Origin: Streptomyces sp. NBC_00708
GTDB lineage: Bacteria > Actinomycetota > Actinomycetes > Streptomycetales > Streptomycetaceae
Length of the DNA: 64,000 bases
Reading direction: 5' to 3'
Assembly (NCBI GenBank): GCA_036226585.1
Contig: CP108997.1
Coordinates: forward strand, 6,076,001-6,140,000
Both the position numbers and the translations under genes were made by a program. Of the stretch, positions 7,957 through 16,637 are shown piece after piece. The notes below the pieces were generated by a model. The model did not search any database, was not told the DNA's origin, and saw only the letters and a list, made by a program, of their open reading frames with translations. Positions within the stretch are counted from its first letter, which is position 1. Every line of letters starts with the position of its first letter.

Positions 7957-7978
7957 CGTCAACAGTTTGTTGAAATTC
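7957..7978 (-). promoter_or_regulatory. Urate/catalase shared operator-like element
   Basis: On the minus strand this contains TCAACAAACTGTTGA (7959-7973), an inverted repeat TCAACA-AAC-TGTTGA. The identity to 19656-19677 covers all 22 bp in the same orientation relative to the downstream gene. Such exact conservation in AT-rich sequence indicates a common regulator. Confidence 0.65.
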
Positions 7979-7992
7979 GTGGTGGGAGGGTG

Positions 7993-8054
7993 TTCCGGAC
8001 GGTGCCGGCGCCTGGGCGCGACAGGACAGGTGTCAGCGACGGCACCGTCCGGAA
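7993..8054. terminator. Large inverted repeat downstream of glxR
   Basis: TTCCGGACGGTGCCG (7993-8007) pairs perfectly with 8040-8054 across a 32-nt loop, 32 bp beyond the glxR stop. It most likely terminates the hyi-glxR transcript before the catalase promoter. Confidence 0.6.
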
Positions 8055-8085
8055 GTCTGGGGGGAAGGGGTGGAGCGGCCGGCGA

Positions 8086-8985
8086 TCAGCCCTTGACGGG
8101 CTGGCCCGACAGGCGCTCGACCGAGCGCAGCAGCGCCGAGTGGTCCAGGCCGCCGTCACCCTGCGCGCGCAGCGAGGCGACGAGCTGGGCGACCACACCG
8201 CCGACGGGCAGCGCGGCACCGACGTTGCGGGCGGCGTCCGTGACGATGCCCATGTCCTTGTGGTGCAGGTCGATCCGGAAGCCCGGGGCGAAGTCCCGGT
8301 TCAGGAAGTTGTCCTTCTTGCGGGTCAGCACGGTCGAACCGGCCAGGCCGCCGTTCAGGACGTCCAGCGCGGCGGCGAGGTCCACGCCGGACTTCTCCAG
8401 GAAGACCACGGCCTCGGCGCACGCCTGGATGTTCACCGCGACGATCAGCTGGTTGGCGGCCTTCACCGTCTGGCCGGAGCCGTGCGGGCCGCAGAGCACG
8501 ATGGTCTTGCCGAGTGCTTCGAGCAGCGGCTTCGCGGCGTCGAAGTCGGCCTGCTCGCCGCCCACCATGACGGAAAGGACGGCCTCGATCGCGCCGGCCT
8601 CGCCGCCGGAGACGGGGGCGTCCAGGACCCGGATGCCCTTCTCGGCGGCGTTCTTCGCGAGGTCCACGGAGGTCTGCGGGGTGATCGAGGACATGTCGAT
8701 CAGCAGCGCGCCGCGCTTCGCGTTCTCCAGGATGCCGTCGGGGCCGTACGCGATGGCCTCGACCTGGGGCGACGCGGGCACCATCGTGATGACCACGTCC
8801 GCGTCCTTGACCGCCTCGGCGATCGAGGAGGCGCCGGTGCCGCCGGCCGCGGCCAGCCGGTCGACCTTGTCCTGCTCCAGGGTGTAACCGGTGACGTCGT
8901 AACCGGCCTTGATCAGGTTCTCCGACATGGGCGAACCCATGATGCCGAGACCGATCCACGCAACCTTGGGGAGGTTGTTGCTCAT
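8086..8985 (-). CDS. glxR: 2-hydroxy-3-oxopropionate (tartronate semialdehyde) reductase
   Basis: The 299-aa protein belongs to the beta-hydroxyacid dehydrogenase family and reduces tartronate semialdehyde to D-glycerate in the glyoxylate/allantoin branch. The N-terminal Rossmann motif is WIGLGIMGSPMSENL, the substrate loop is DAPVSGGEAGA, and the catalytic lysine is in GSGQTVKAANQLIV (near residue 171). KDMGIVTDAA near the end is also conserved. The length is normal. It lies 41 bp downstream of hyi in one operon. The gcl gene that usually accompanies hyi and glxR is not in this window. Confidence 0.93.
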   Translation of the reverse strand: MSNNLPKVAWIGLGIMGSPMSENLIKAGYDVTGYTLEQDKVDRLAAAGGTGASSIAEAVKDADVVITMVPASPQVEAIAYGPDGILENAKRGALLIDMSSITPQTSVDLAKNAAEKGIRVLDAPVSGGEAGAIEAVLSVMVGGEQADFDAAKPLLEALGKTIVLCGPHGSGQTVKAANQLIVAVNIQACAEAVVFLEKSGVDLAAALDVLNGGLAGSTVLTRKKDNFLNRDFAPGFRIDLHHKDMGIVTDAARNVGAALPVGGVVAQLVASLRAQGDGGLDHSALLRSVERLSGQPVKG

Positions 8986-9026
8986 GAGGGTGCCTTCCGA
9001 TCAGCGTGTACAGGGGCTCCGGGGCC

Positions 9027-9866
9027 TCAGCGGGCGGGACGCGCCGCGGCCGGGAGCCAGTCGAAGGAGTCGGCGCTCGGGCGGTCGCCGGGCTTGTACT
9101 CCAGCCCGACCCAGCCCTCGTAACCGGCCTTCGTCAGCTCGTCCAGGAGCTGCTCCAGGGGGAGTGAGCCGGTGCCGGGCGCGCCGCGGCCCGGGTTGTC
9201 GGCGATCTGGACGTGTCCCGTCCTGTCGGCGTACGCGGTGATGACCTGGCTGAGGTCCTCGCCGTTCATCGACAGGTGGTACAGGTCCAGCAGGAACTTC
9301 GCGTTGCCGAGGCCGGTCGCGGCGTTGACCCGGTCGACGACCTCGATCCCGGCCGGTGCACTCACCAGCGGGTAGCGCGGGGACTCCGGCGCGTTCAGGG
9401 TCTCGATCAGCAGCACCGCGCCGATCCGGTCGGCGGCGCGGGCCGCCAGGACCAGGTTCTCCAGGGCGAGTTCGTCCTGGGCGGCGGGGTCGACGCCGTC
9501 GACCCGGTTGCCGTAGAGCGCGTTGAGCGCCTTGCAGCCGACCGAGGCGGCGAAGTCGGCCGCCACCTCGATGTTGGCCCGGAAGCGGTCCGACTCCGTG
9601 CCGGGCACGGAGAGCGCGCCGCGGTCGGGGCCGGGAAGCTGTCCGGCGTAGAAGTTCAGGCCCACCAGCTGGGTGCCGGCGTCGTCGAGCGCCTTCTTGA
9701 GGGCGTCGAGCTCGGCCTGGTCGGGGGTGGGGGTCTCGATCCAGGGCCACCACAGCTCGACCGCCGTGAAGCCCGCCGCGGCGGCTGCCGCGGGACGCTC
9801 CAGGAGCGGGAGTTCCGTGAAGAGGATCGAGAGGTTCACATCGAAGCGCTGGTCCGGGTAGCCCAT
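9027..9866 (-). CDS. hyi: Hydroxypyruvate isomerase
   Basis: The 279-aa TIM-barrel protein of the AP-endonuclease 2/Hyi family interconverts hydroxypyruvate and tartronate semialdehyde. Conserved segments are FDVNLSILFTELPLLERPAAA, GFTAVELWWPW, the metal/catalytic Glu in AVLLIETLN, the KFLLDLYHLSMNGEDL helix, GHVQIADNPGRGAPGTG and the second Glu in WVGLEYKPGDR. It is first in the hyi-glxR operon. Two TTCNNNNNNNNNGAA-type boxes lie just upstream (9884-9919), consistent with control by an IclR-type glyoxylate/allantoin regulator such as AllR. Confidence 0.93.
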   Translation of the reverse strand: MGYPDQRFDVNLSILFTELPLLERPAAAAAAGFTAVELWWPWIETPTPDQAELDALKKALDDAGTQLVGLNFYAGQLPGPDRGALSVPGTESDRFRANIEVAADFAASVGCKALNALYGNRVDGVDPAAQDELALENLVLAARAADRIGAVLLIETLNAPESPRYPLVSAPAGIEVVDRVNAATGLGNAKFLLDLYHLSMNGEDLSQVITAYADRTGHVQIADNPGRGAPGTGSLPLEQLLDELTKAGYEGWVGLEYKPGDRPSADSFDWLPAAARPAR

Positions 9867-9883
9867 GAGGGTTTCGGCGCTCC

Positions 9884-9919
9884 TTCCGTATTGCGGAAGT
9901 TTGTTTCTGCTTAATGGAA
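9884..9919 (-). promoter_or_regulatory. Two IclR-type operator boxes upstream of hyi
   Basis: TTCCGTATTGCGGAA (9884-9898) is a 5-bp inverted repeat with a 5-nt core. TTCTGCTTAATGGAA (9905-9919) has the same 15-bp frame. The two starts are 21 bp apart, two helical turns, so dimers could bind on one face. A related box is found before the urate operon. Confidence 0.55.
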
Positions 9920-10075
9920 GATTGCCCGGCGAGTGGCGGGGCTGTCAAGGGGGTGGCCGGAATTCGGGCCGGTCAGGAGGTCCCTACGACTCGGGGCGGC
10001 GGGTGCGGGCGGAAGCTCCGGACACGCGAAGGGCAGGCGGAGGACGGCCGAAGGGCATGCGGCAGACATGCGAAA

Positions 10076-10110
10076 GGCGGGGCGGGGGCCCGTCGGCCCG
10101 CCGCCCCGCC
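10076..10110. terminator. GC-rich hairpin downstream of the CBM3-GH16 gene
   Basis: GGCGGGGCGG...CCGCCCCGCC form a long stem about 20 bp beyond the stop of the leftward gene. The remaining 150 bp towards hyi hold no other feature I can see. Confidence 0.55.
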
Positions 10111-10129
10111 CGTTCGTCCCGCTACCGGA

Positions 10130-11572
10130 TCACCCGGCCGGAACCGTGTCCTGGAACGTCGTCCCCGCCGCGCGGTACGCGGCCACCTTCGCGTTCACCT
10201 GCGCCGGTGTGAGGACGTGGTCCTTCACGTGCAGCACGTAGTCCACCTGCTGGTCGTACGCGCGGGGCGTGGTGCTCGTCTGGCCCGCCAGGTCGATCAG
10301 CCACTGGTTGAAGTTGATCGACATGCCGCGCTCCGGCAGGTAGGCCGCGCCGTGCGTGCCGAAGAGCTGCCCGTCGATGTAGTACGTGATCGCGTTGTTG
10401 TCGATGGTCACTACCAGGTCGTGCCAGCCGGCGTAGCTCTGCCGGGACTCGGTGTGCTGGTTGACGGCCTCCCACGGGTCGGGCCGGTAGGTCTCCCACG
10501 AGGTCGTGTAGAGGATGTTGCCGCTCTCGCCCCAGCCGCCGTTGGGCAGGTACTCGAAGTCGTACTCGGCGTAGTCGTCCGCCATCGGCGCCTTGAGGTC
10601 GTTGATGGTGAAGAACGTCTGGACGAGGTGGTCGCCGTCCGGGCCCGACTTCGGCGCGTCGTTGAACTTGACCCGCGCCGCGTAGGTGCCGTTGCGGAAC
10701 TTCATCGACTGGGTCAGGATCTCGGTCTGCTTCGTGGACTCGCCGGTGCCCGCCGTCGACGTCTCCAGGTTCATGAGGGAGTTGCCGCTCTGCGTGGCGA
10801 ACGTGACCTTGTCCGGCGCCCAGGTGGCGCCGGGCACGCCGGGCCCGCCCGCGTTGGAGCGGACGCTCCAGCCGTGCGCGGCGATCTGCGGGTCGCTGTG
10901 GCCGCTGTAGTTGAAGTCGTCGAAGAGGGCCGGCCCGTCCTCGCCCGGGTCCGTCGGGTCCGTGGGATCGGTCGGGTCGGTCGGATCGGTGGGGTCGTTG
11001 CCCTCGGGAGCCGTGCCCCAGACCGTCGCGCCGCCGAGCTGCGCGGTCACCTTCGACCAGTCGCCGTACGCGGTCGAGCCGGAGCCGAAGGAGTAGTCGT
11101 CGCTCTGGGTCAGCGTCTGCCAGTTCGCCCGGTAGAACCGCAGCTGCATGTCACCGGTGTCGGCGCCCGGGGCCAGCGAGCCCGCGCCCGGGGTGAAGCC
11201 GATCTCCAGATAGCGGTCGGCGGTGGCGGTCGGCTTCGCGAGGGTGCCGAACGTCCCCGTGATGTTCCCGCAGCCCTTCACCGCCCAGGAGCAGGCGAAA
11301 CGGTAGACCTCGCCCACCGCGTCGCCCTTGAAGTAGTAACGGACCTTGACGTCGCTGAGCTGCACGGAAGCGCTGCCGGTGTTCCGTACCTTCAGCCAGG
11401 GTTCGCTCTGGTCGGCCGTGGCCCCGGACGCGCCGGTGCGGTACTGCACGGCCAGCGGTCCGCCGGCGGCGCTCGCCGTCGTGGGGACGGCGGCCAGCGC
11501 CGTACAGCCGAGCGCCACGGTGGCGGCGGCAGCGGCGGCGGCGCGCAGCCGGCTCTTCGCGAGTGACTTCAT
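10130..11572 (-). CDS. Secreted CBM3 + GH16-like carbohydrate-active protein
   Basis: The protein has 480 aa from the ATG at 11572. Residues 1-34 are a signal peptide (MKSLAKSRLRAAAAAAATVA, ending TASAAGG). Residues about 35-190 form a family 3 carbohydrate-binding module (SEPWLKVRNTGSASVQLSDV, RYLEIGFTPGAGSL). A linker of DPT repeats follows. The catalytic-type domain carries EYDFEYLPNGGWGE, fitting the ExDxxE-type GH16 signature, with a concanavalin-like fold suggested by the preceding strands. It should cleave or bind a beta-glucan extracellularly; the substrate is uncertain. It lies directly downstream of the GH20 gene. An upstream in-frame extension lacks a ribosome site and is ignored. 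Confidence 0.8.
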   Translation of the reverse strand: MKSLAKSRLRAAAAAAATVALGCTALAAVPTTASAAGGPLAVQYRTGASGATADQSEPWLKVRNTGSASVQLSDVKVRYYFKGDAVGEVYRFACSWAVKGCGNITGTFGTLAKPTATADRYLEIGFTPGAGSLAPGADTGDMQLRFYRANWQTLTQSDDYSFGSGSTAYGDWSKVTAQLGGATVWGTAPEGNDPTDPTDPTDPTDPTDPGEDGPALFDDFNYSGHSDPQIAAHGWSVRSNAGGPGVPGATWAPDKVTFATQSGNSLMNLETSTAGTGESTKQTEILTQSMKFRNGTYAARVKFNDAPKSGPDGDHLVQTFFTINDLKAPMADDYAEYDFEYLPNGGWGESGNILYTTSWETYRPDPWEAVNQHTESRQSYAGWHDLVVTIDNNAITYYIDGQLFGTHGAAYLPERGMSINFNQWLIDLAGQTSTTPRAYDQQVDYVLHVKDHVLTPAQVNAKVAAYRAAGTTFQDTVPAG

Positions 11573-11613
11573 GTGCCTATTCCTTTCGGGAACGTCGTGG
11601 GGGAGCAGGGGAA

Positions 11614-13206
11614 TCACGGGGTCGGCGCTGTTCCTGGGGATGCCGCGGTGAGCGGCCGGGGGTTCAGGGGGCGGTAGCGGACGCCGAGAGCGTCCAGTCG
11701 GGCGGTATGAGGGCCCAGGCGGGCGAGGAAGCCGGGCCAGCCGGTGTCGCCGCCCGACCAGGCGCGGTCCGCGAGGGCGCACAGCCTCGGATACGTCCGG
11801 TACTCGATCCGGTCCGGAGTGGGCGCGTACTCGGTCCACAACTGGGCCTGCGTGCCCAGCAGTCGGGAGGTGTCGGCCGCGTCCCAGTCGTCGGTCAGCG
11901 AGCGGTCGCCGTGCACCGTGCGCAGGTCGACCGTCGGGCCGGGCTGCGCCAGCGGCTCACCGGGGTCGGCGGACTCGGCGTAGTCGAGATAGGTGGCCAG
12001 GTAGTGCGCGGCGACCACCTGGTGGCCGCGGCGGGCGGCGGCGCGGGCGTGGGCTGGGTCGCGCCAGGTCATCACGGTGAAGTCCAGGGGGAGTTCGGTG
12101 CCGGTCTCGGCCCAGCCGACCGGGATACGGCCCCGCTCGGTGACGTGCGCCCCGATCCGGCCCATGAACCAGCCGTGCAGCGCCCGCGCGTCCGGCAGCC
12201 CCTCGGCGGCGGCCCGCTCCCGGGCCGCCGGGCTGTTCTCCCACTCGGTCGTCGGGCACTCGTCGCCGCCGACGTGGATGTACGGCGACGGGAACACGTC
12301 CATGACCTCGTCCAGCACCGTCCGGCAGAAGTCGAAGACCTCCTCGTGGACCCCGAACACCGTTTCACAGACACCCCACTTGGTCCACACGCCGAGCCGC
12401 CGCGACGGGTCGTTGCCCAGCTCCGGATGGGCGGCCAGGGCCGCGCGCACATGGCCGGGCATCTCGATCTCCGGCACCACCCGCACCCCGCGCGCCGCCG
12501 CGTACGTCACGAGGTCGCGCAGCTCCCGCGTGGTGTACGCCCCCGAGTGCGGGACGCCGTCGAAGGTCTCCGGGACCCGGTCCGGGGGCCCCTGCATCGA
12601 CTGGCTGCGGTGGCCGCCGATCCCGGTGAGCTTCGGGTACGCGGCGATCGGCATCCGCCAGCCCTGGTCGTCGGTGAGGTGGAGGTGCAGGGTGTTCAGC
12701 TTGTGCAGCGCCATGAGGTCCACGTAACGGCGCAGGTAGGACACCGGCTGGAAGTGCCGGGCGACGTCGAGCATCGTGCCGCGCCACGGGTGCGCCGGCA
12801 CATCGCTGATCTCCACGCAGGGCAGCGTCCAGGCACCTCCGCTCCCGGCCCGCGCGGAGAGCGCATCGGCCGGCAGGAGCTGGCGCAGCGTCTGGACCCC
12901 GCACAGCAGGCCGGGCAGCCGGGCCGCCCGCAGCAGGACCGTGTCCGGGCCGATGGTGAGGCCGTACCCCTCCTCGCCGAGGCCGCTGAGCTGCGGGTCC
13001 AGGGCGAGCACCACGCGGCCGGTGGCACTGGGGGCCAGCGGCAGCCCGGTGGTCGGGCCGATGAGGGTGCGCAGCAGGTCGGCGGCGCCCTCCGCCCCCG
13101 GGTAGGCGCGGATGCCGGTGTCCGGGGCGAGGGTGAAGCGGCCGGGGCGGGAGGAGACCTTGCGCGGGCGGGGGACGAGGGTGTGTTCGGGGCGGGATAC
13201 GGGCAT
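11614..13206 (-). CDS. GH20 beta-N-acetylhexosaminidase
   Basis: The 530-aa protein has an N-terminal GH20b domain (residues 1-130) and a (beta/alpha)8 catalytic domain starting at HPWRGTMLDVARHFQPVSYL. The catalytic pair is in YIHVGGDECPTTEW: Asp polarises the substrate acetamido group and Glu is the acid. TDDQGWRMPIAAYPKLT and VVPEIEMPGHVRAALAAHPE are family hallmarks. No signal peptide is visible, so it probably hydrolyses imported chitobiose or similar sugars in the cytoplasm. It sits 60 bp downstream of the ABC transporter genes and is likely in the same operon. The layout matches the dasABC-dasD arrangement of S. coelicolor. Confidence 0.92.
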   Translation of the reverse strand: MPVSRPEHTLVPRPRKVSSRPGRFTLAPDTGIRAYPGAEGAADLLRTLIGPTTGLPLAPSATGRVVLALDPQLSGLGEEGYGLTIGPDTVLLRAARLPGLLCGVQTLRQLLPADALSARAGSGGAWTLPCVEISDVPAHPWRGTMLDVARHFQPVSYLRRYVDLMALHKLNTLHLHLTDDQGWRMPIAAYPKLTGIGGHRSQSMQGPPDRVPETFDGVPHSGAYTTRELRDLVTYAAARGVRVVPEIEMPGHVRAALAAHPELGNDPSRRLGVWTKWGVCETVFGVHEEVFDFCRTVLDEVMDVFPSPYIHVGGDECPTTEWENSPAARERAAAEGLPDARALHGWFMGRIGAHVTERGRIPVGWAETGTELPLDFTVMTWRDPAHARAAARRGHQVVAAHYLATYLDYAESADPGEPLAQPGPTVDLRTVHGDRSLTDDWDAADTSRLLGTQAQLWTEYAPTPDRIEYRTYPRLCALADRAWSGGDTGWPGFLARLGPHTARLDALGVRYRPLNPRPLTAASPGTAPTP

Positions 13207-13265
13207 GCGGGGCCTCCGGGAGGGGAGCTGGGTCGTCGGTCAGGCCGTGTCCGGTGGATCAGGGC

Positions 13266-14108
13266 CTAACCCTTGACGGCGCCGGCGGCGAAGCCGGAGG
13301 TGACATGGCGCTGGAGCAGCAGGAAGACCACCAGCGCGGGCAGGGCGAACAGGGTGGAGGCTGCCATCGTGGCGCCCCAGTCGGTGCCGAAGGTGTTCTG
13401 GAACGAGGACAGCCAGACCGGCAGGGTGCGGCTGTCCTGGTGCTTGATGATCAGGAAGTTGGCGTACGCGAACTCGTTCCAGGCGGTGATGAAGCCGAAC
13501 AGCGAGGTGGCCATCAGACCCGGCGCGAGCAGCGGCAGCGCCACCTTCCGGAAGGCGCTGGTCCTGGTGCAGCCGTCGACCTGCGCCGCCTCCTCCAGCT
13601 CCGGCGGGATCGTCCCGATGAAGCCGCGCAGCACGATCACCGAGAACGGCAGCGTCACCATGAAGTAGACGAGGGTCAGCGTGGGCAGCCGGTCCAGCAT
13701 GTCCGTGTCGCGGGAGATGATGTAGACCGGGATGATCAGCGACTCCCAGGGCGCCATCTGCGCGATGAACACCATGAGCATGAACTGCCGCCGCCCCTTC
13801 CAGCGCAGCCTGGCCACCGCGTACGCCGAAGCCAGCGCGACCACCAGGGCCAGCAGGATCGAACTTGCCGTCACCAGAAGGCTGTTGCGCCAGAACATCC
13901 CGAAGCCGTCGGCCTGCACGGCGGTACGGAAGTGGTCGAGGGTCCAGGTGTGCGGGAAGAGCTGCGGGTCGGTCGACTGGATGTCCCTGGACGGCTTGAA
14001 CGCGGTCGAGATCATCCAGTACACGGGGAACAGACAGACCAGGACGGTCAGCGTGGCGGCGGCGTTCAGCGGCAGCCGCCGCAGACGCGCGGTACGGGCA
14101 CGGCTCAT
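13266..14108 (-). CDS. Carbohydrate ABC transporter permease (MalG-like)
   Basis: The 280-aa protein has six predicted membrane helices. The EAA loop that contacts the ATPase is ELEEAAQVDGCTRTSAFRKV (near residue 175). The N-terminal helix (LTVLVCLFPVYWMISTAFKPS) is typical of CUT1 MalG-type subunits. The start overlaps the stop of the upstream permease by 4 bp (14105-14108). No ATPase gene is present; Streptomyces CUT1 systems commonly share the multitasking ATPase MsiK. The substrate is inferred from neighbours as an N-acetylglucosamine oligomer. Confidence 0.9.
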   Translation of the reverse strand: MSRARTARLRRLPLNAAATLTVLVCLFPVYWMISTAFKPSRDIQSTDPQLFPHTWTLDHFRTAVQADGFGMFWRNSLLVTASSILLALVVALASAYAVARLRWKGRRQFMLMVFIAQMAPWESLIIPVYIISRDTDMLDRLPTLTLVYFMVTLPFSVIVLRGFIGTIPPELEEAAQVDGCTRTSAFRKVALPLLAPGLMATSLFGFITAWNEFAYANFLIIKHQDSRTLPVWLSSFQNTFGTDWGATMAASTLFALPALVVFLLLQRHVTSGFAAGAVKG

Positions 14109-15091
14109 CGGATCTCGTCCTCCTGGCGGAGCATCTGGCGGAAGTAGAGGACGAGCACCCCGGACATCAGGACCACGGTGACCATCGAGGCGGCCGAGCC
14201 CAGGTCGTAACGCTGGCCGGCGAGCGCGGTCTGCACCGCGTACACGGGCAGGATCGTCGTCGCGTCGCCCGGGCCGCCCCGGGTCATCACCCAGATCTGG
14301 ACGAACGCCTTGAACGTCCAGATCACCTCCAGCGAGAACACCAGCAGGAAGATCGGGCGCAGCACCGGAAGGGTGACCGAGCGGAAGATCCGGGCCGCGC
14401 TCGCCCCGTCCAGCCGCGCCGACTCGTACAGCTCGGCCGGGACCGTGGTCAGCGCGGAGTAGAGCGTGATCGCCGCGAACGGCACCGACTGCCACACGAC
14501 CAGCAGCACCAGGATGGAGAAGGCGGCGGTGCCGTGCGCGAACCACGGATAGCGGTCGAACGAGGAGAAGCCCGCACCGGTCAGCAGATGGTTGACGATG
14601 CCGAACTCGGAGTGGAACAGCCACTGGAAGACCGTGGTGGCCGCGATCACCGGCATGGCCCAGGCCAGCACCAGCGAACTGAGCACCACCGTCCGGGCGA
14701 TCTTGCCCAGGCGCTCGGTCATCAGGGCGACCAGCGTCGCGATCGCCATGATCAGGACCACGTTGACGGCCATGAACAGGAAGGTGCGCCGGACCACCTC
14801 CCAGAACCGCGGATCGGTCAGCAGTGTGCGGTAGTTGCGCAGCCCGACGAACTCCGCGTCCCCCGTGATCAGCTGCCGCAGCCGGAAGTCCTGGAGCGAG
14901 ATCAGGACCGCCCGCAGCAGCGGATAGACCAGCAGGTAGAGCATGCCGCCGACCGCCGGGGCGATCAGGGCGTACGGCCACAGGCCGCGCGGTTCCCCGG
15001 ACCGCCGCCGGCGGGGCGGCGGCCCGGACGTGCCGGGAACGGCCCGGCGCTTGGGACTGGGGGGTGCGGTCCGTTCCCGGATGACCGACAC
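14105..15091 (-). CDS. Carbohydrate ABC transporter permease (MalF-like)
   Basis: The 328-aa protein begins with a basic cytoplasmic segment of about 35 residues, followed by six membrane helices. The EAA motif is ELYESARLDGASAARIFRSV (near residue 225). MalF-type markers include FVGLRNYRTLLTDPRFWEVV in the first periplasmic loop. It lies 51 bp downstream of the binding-protein gene and overlaps the second permease, so the three form one transcription unit. Confidence 0.9.
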   Translation of the reverse strand: MSVIRERTAPPSPKRRAVPGTSGPPPRRRRSGEPRGLWPYALIAPAVGGMLYLLVYPLLRAVLISLQDFRLRQLITGDAEFVGLRNYRTLLTDPRFWEVVRRTFLFMAVNVVLIMAIATLVALMTERLGKIARTVVLSSLVLAWAMPVIAATTVFQWLFHSEFGIVNHLLTGAGFSSFDRYPWFAHGTAAFSILVLLVVWQSVPFAAITLYSALTTVPAELYESARLDGASAARIFRSVTLPVLRPIFLLVFSLEVIWTFKAFVQIWVMTRGGPGDATTILPVYAVQTALAGQRYDLGSAASMVTVVLMSGVLVLYFRQMLRQEDEIR

Positions 15092-15141
15092 GGCACGCCT
15101 CCTCTCGACGGTCTGGGCGGATGGTGAGGGATGGGTGGGGA

Positions 15142-16410
15142 TCAGGAACCGGAGTTCATGGCCCGGGTGATGTCGGCGGACGCCTTGGCGGCCTCCTTCG
15201 CCGGGTCGCCGCCGGTGAGGACGGCGGTCATGTAGTCCTTGATCGGGTTCTCCGCCTCGACCGCCGCCCAGCTCGGGGTGTTGGGCGTGGCGTGACCGTT
15301 GGCGGCGCCGACCGCCATCGCGGCCGCGCCCGGGTCGCCGGCCACCGCGGAGGCGAGGGTGGTCCGGTTCGGCACGTAGCTCATGGCGACGGCGAGCTTC
15401 TTCTGCCAGGCGTCACCGGTGAGTTCCTTGATGAAGGTGAGCGCGGCGTCCTGCTTGCCGGACGCGGTGGGGATCACCAGGTCCGAGCCGCCGGTGAAGA
15501 CGGCTCCCGGGGTGTCGGCCGTCTTGCCGGGGATCGGGAAGAAGCCCAGCTTCCCCTTGAGGTCCGGGTTCTTCTCGATGACGACGTTGGCGCCGCCCGG
15601 GGTGGAGATGACCTGGGCGACCTTGCCCTGGGCCATCACATCGGCCTGCGGCGGGTCGGCCTCGTCGGCGTCCTTGGGGCCCTTGCCGAGTGCCTGGAGC
15701 TTCCCGTAGAACTCCATCCCGCGCAGCGCCTCCGGGGTGTCCAGGGCGCCCTTCCACTTCTCCCCGGACTGGGTCGCGAGGTCGCCGCCCTCGTCCCAGA
15801 CGAAGCCGGCCAGGGCGTACCAGGTCTGGCCCGGCAGGTAGATGCCCTGGTTGCCGCCCTTGTTGAGCTTCTCGGTGGCGGCGATCCACTGGTCGCGGGT
15901 CTTGATGGTCTTCGCGTCGATGCCGGCCTTCTCGAAGAGGTCGGTGCGGTAGATGACCACGCGGTTGGCCGCGTAGTACGGGATGCCGTACTGCTTGCCC
16001 TCGTACGCGCCCGGCTCGGCGAGGCCCTTGAGCCAGTCCTTGCCGTTCAGCTCGTCCACCTTGTCGCTGAGGTCGAGCAGTCCGCCGCTCCCGGCGAACT
16101 GGGCGACCTGCGTGTTGCCGCTCTCGATGACGTCCGGGGCGTCGTTGCTGGCGAGGGCGGCGGTGATCTTCTCGCCGATGCCGTCCCACTCCTGGATCTG
16201 GACCCGGGCCCGGATGTCGGGGTGCGCCTTCTCGAAGCCCTGGACGAACTCCTTCTGGAACTGCGCCGAGACGCTGTCGCGCATCAGCCAGACGTCGATG
16301 CTCGTCCGGCCGTCACCGGACGCGTCGGACGAGTCGTCGGACGAGCCACAGGCGCTGAGGACGGCGGCCAGCACGAGCACGGACCCACCGGCAAGCAAGC
16401 GGTACTTCAC
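15142..16410 (-). CDS. Sugar-binding lipoprotein of ABC transporter (CUT1)
   Basis: The protein has 422 aa. The lipoprotein signal ends with the lipobox LSAC (Cys21). A family 1 solute-binding fold follows, with DVWLMRDSVSAQFQKEFVQGF, APDVIESGNTQVAQFAGSGG, and the ligand-contact region YGIPYYAANRVVIYRTDLFE. It captures the sugar outside the membrane for the two permeases downstream. Direct repeats of ACCTGACC lie 22-40 bp upstream of the start, matching half-sites in the promoter of the divergent GntR gene. This indicates repression by that regulator. The position next to GH20 suggests chito-oligosaccharides, but the sequence does not prove it. Confidence 0.9.
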   Translation of the reverse strand: MKYRLLAGGSVLVLAAVLSACGSSDDSSDASGDGRTSIDVWLMRDSVSAQFQKEFVQGFEKAHPDIRARVQIQEWDGIGEKITAALASNDAPDVIESGNTQVAQFAGSGGLLDLSDKVDELNGKDWLKGLAEPGAYEGKQYGIPYYAANRVVIYRTDLFEKAGIDAKTIKTRDQWIAATEKLNKGGNQGIYLPGQTWYALAGFVWDEGGDLATQSGEKWKGALDTPEALRGMEFYGKLQALGKGPKDADEADPPQADVMAQGKVAQVISTPGGANVVIEKNPDLKGKLGFFPIPGKTADTPGAVFTGGSDLVIPTASGKQDAALTFIKELTGDAWQKKLAVAMSYVPNRTTLASAVAGDPGAAAMAVGAANGHATPNTPSWAAVEAENPIKDYMTAVLTGGDPAKEAAKASADITRAMNSGS

Positions 16411-16432
16411 GGTTCACCTCTGGGAGAACAGG

Positions 16433-16453
16433 ACCTGACCACCTGACCAGTGA
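16433..16453 (-). promoter_or_regulatory. GntR half-site repeats upstream of the binding-protein gene
   Basis: ACCTGACC (16433-16440) is followed without a gap by ACCTGACCAGTG (16441-16452). The ACCTGACCA half-site also forms the arms of the inverted repeat at 16584-16610. Confidence 0.55.
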
Positions 16454-16583
16454 AGGCCGCTGGACAGCTCACCTCTTGTTGGTGGATGAAGGTGGCATGG
16501 ACCAATGGAGCCGTCAAGCCCCTTGTATTCAACGGGTTTTGGCGACCTTCCGGAGAGGCGGCCCGTGAAAGCGGCTACAATCC

Positions 16584-16610
16584 ACCTGACCAGTGGTTCA
16601 GTGGTCAGGT
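16584..16610. promoter_or_regulatory. Inverted-repeat operator upstream of the GntR gene
   Basis: ACCTGACCA (16584-16592) and TGGTCAGGT (16602-16610) are perfect 9-bp arms around a 9-nt core. The TGGTC/GACCA content resembles DasR-family operators. It lies 27 bp before the regulator start. Confidence 0.65.
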
Positions 16611-16637
16611 ACCTAACCCGCCAGAAGGGGGCAGCTC

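Noticed and set aside
9914..13269. Plus-strand frames of about 550 codons opposite the GH16-like and GH20 genes
   Set aside because: They are antisense to strong enzyme genes and show biased Arg/Val/Gly composition.
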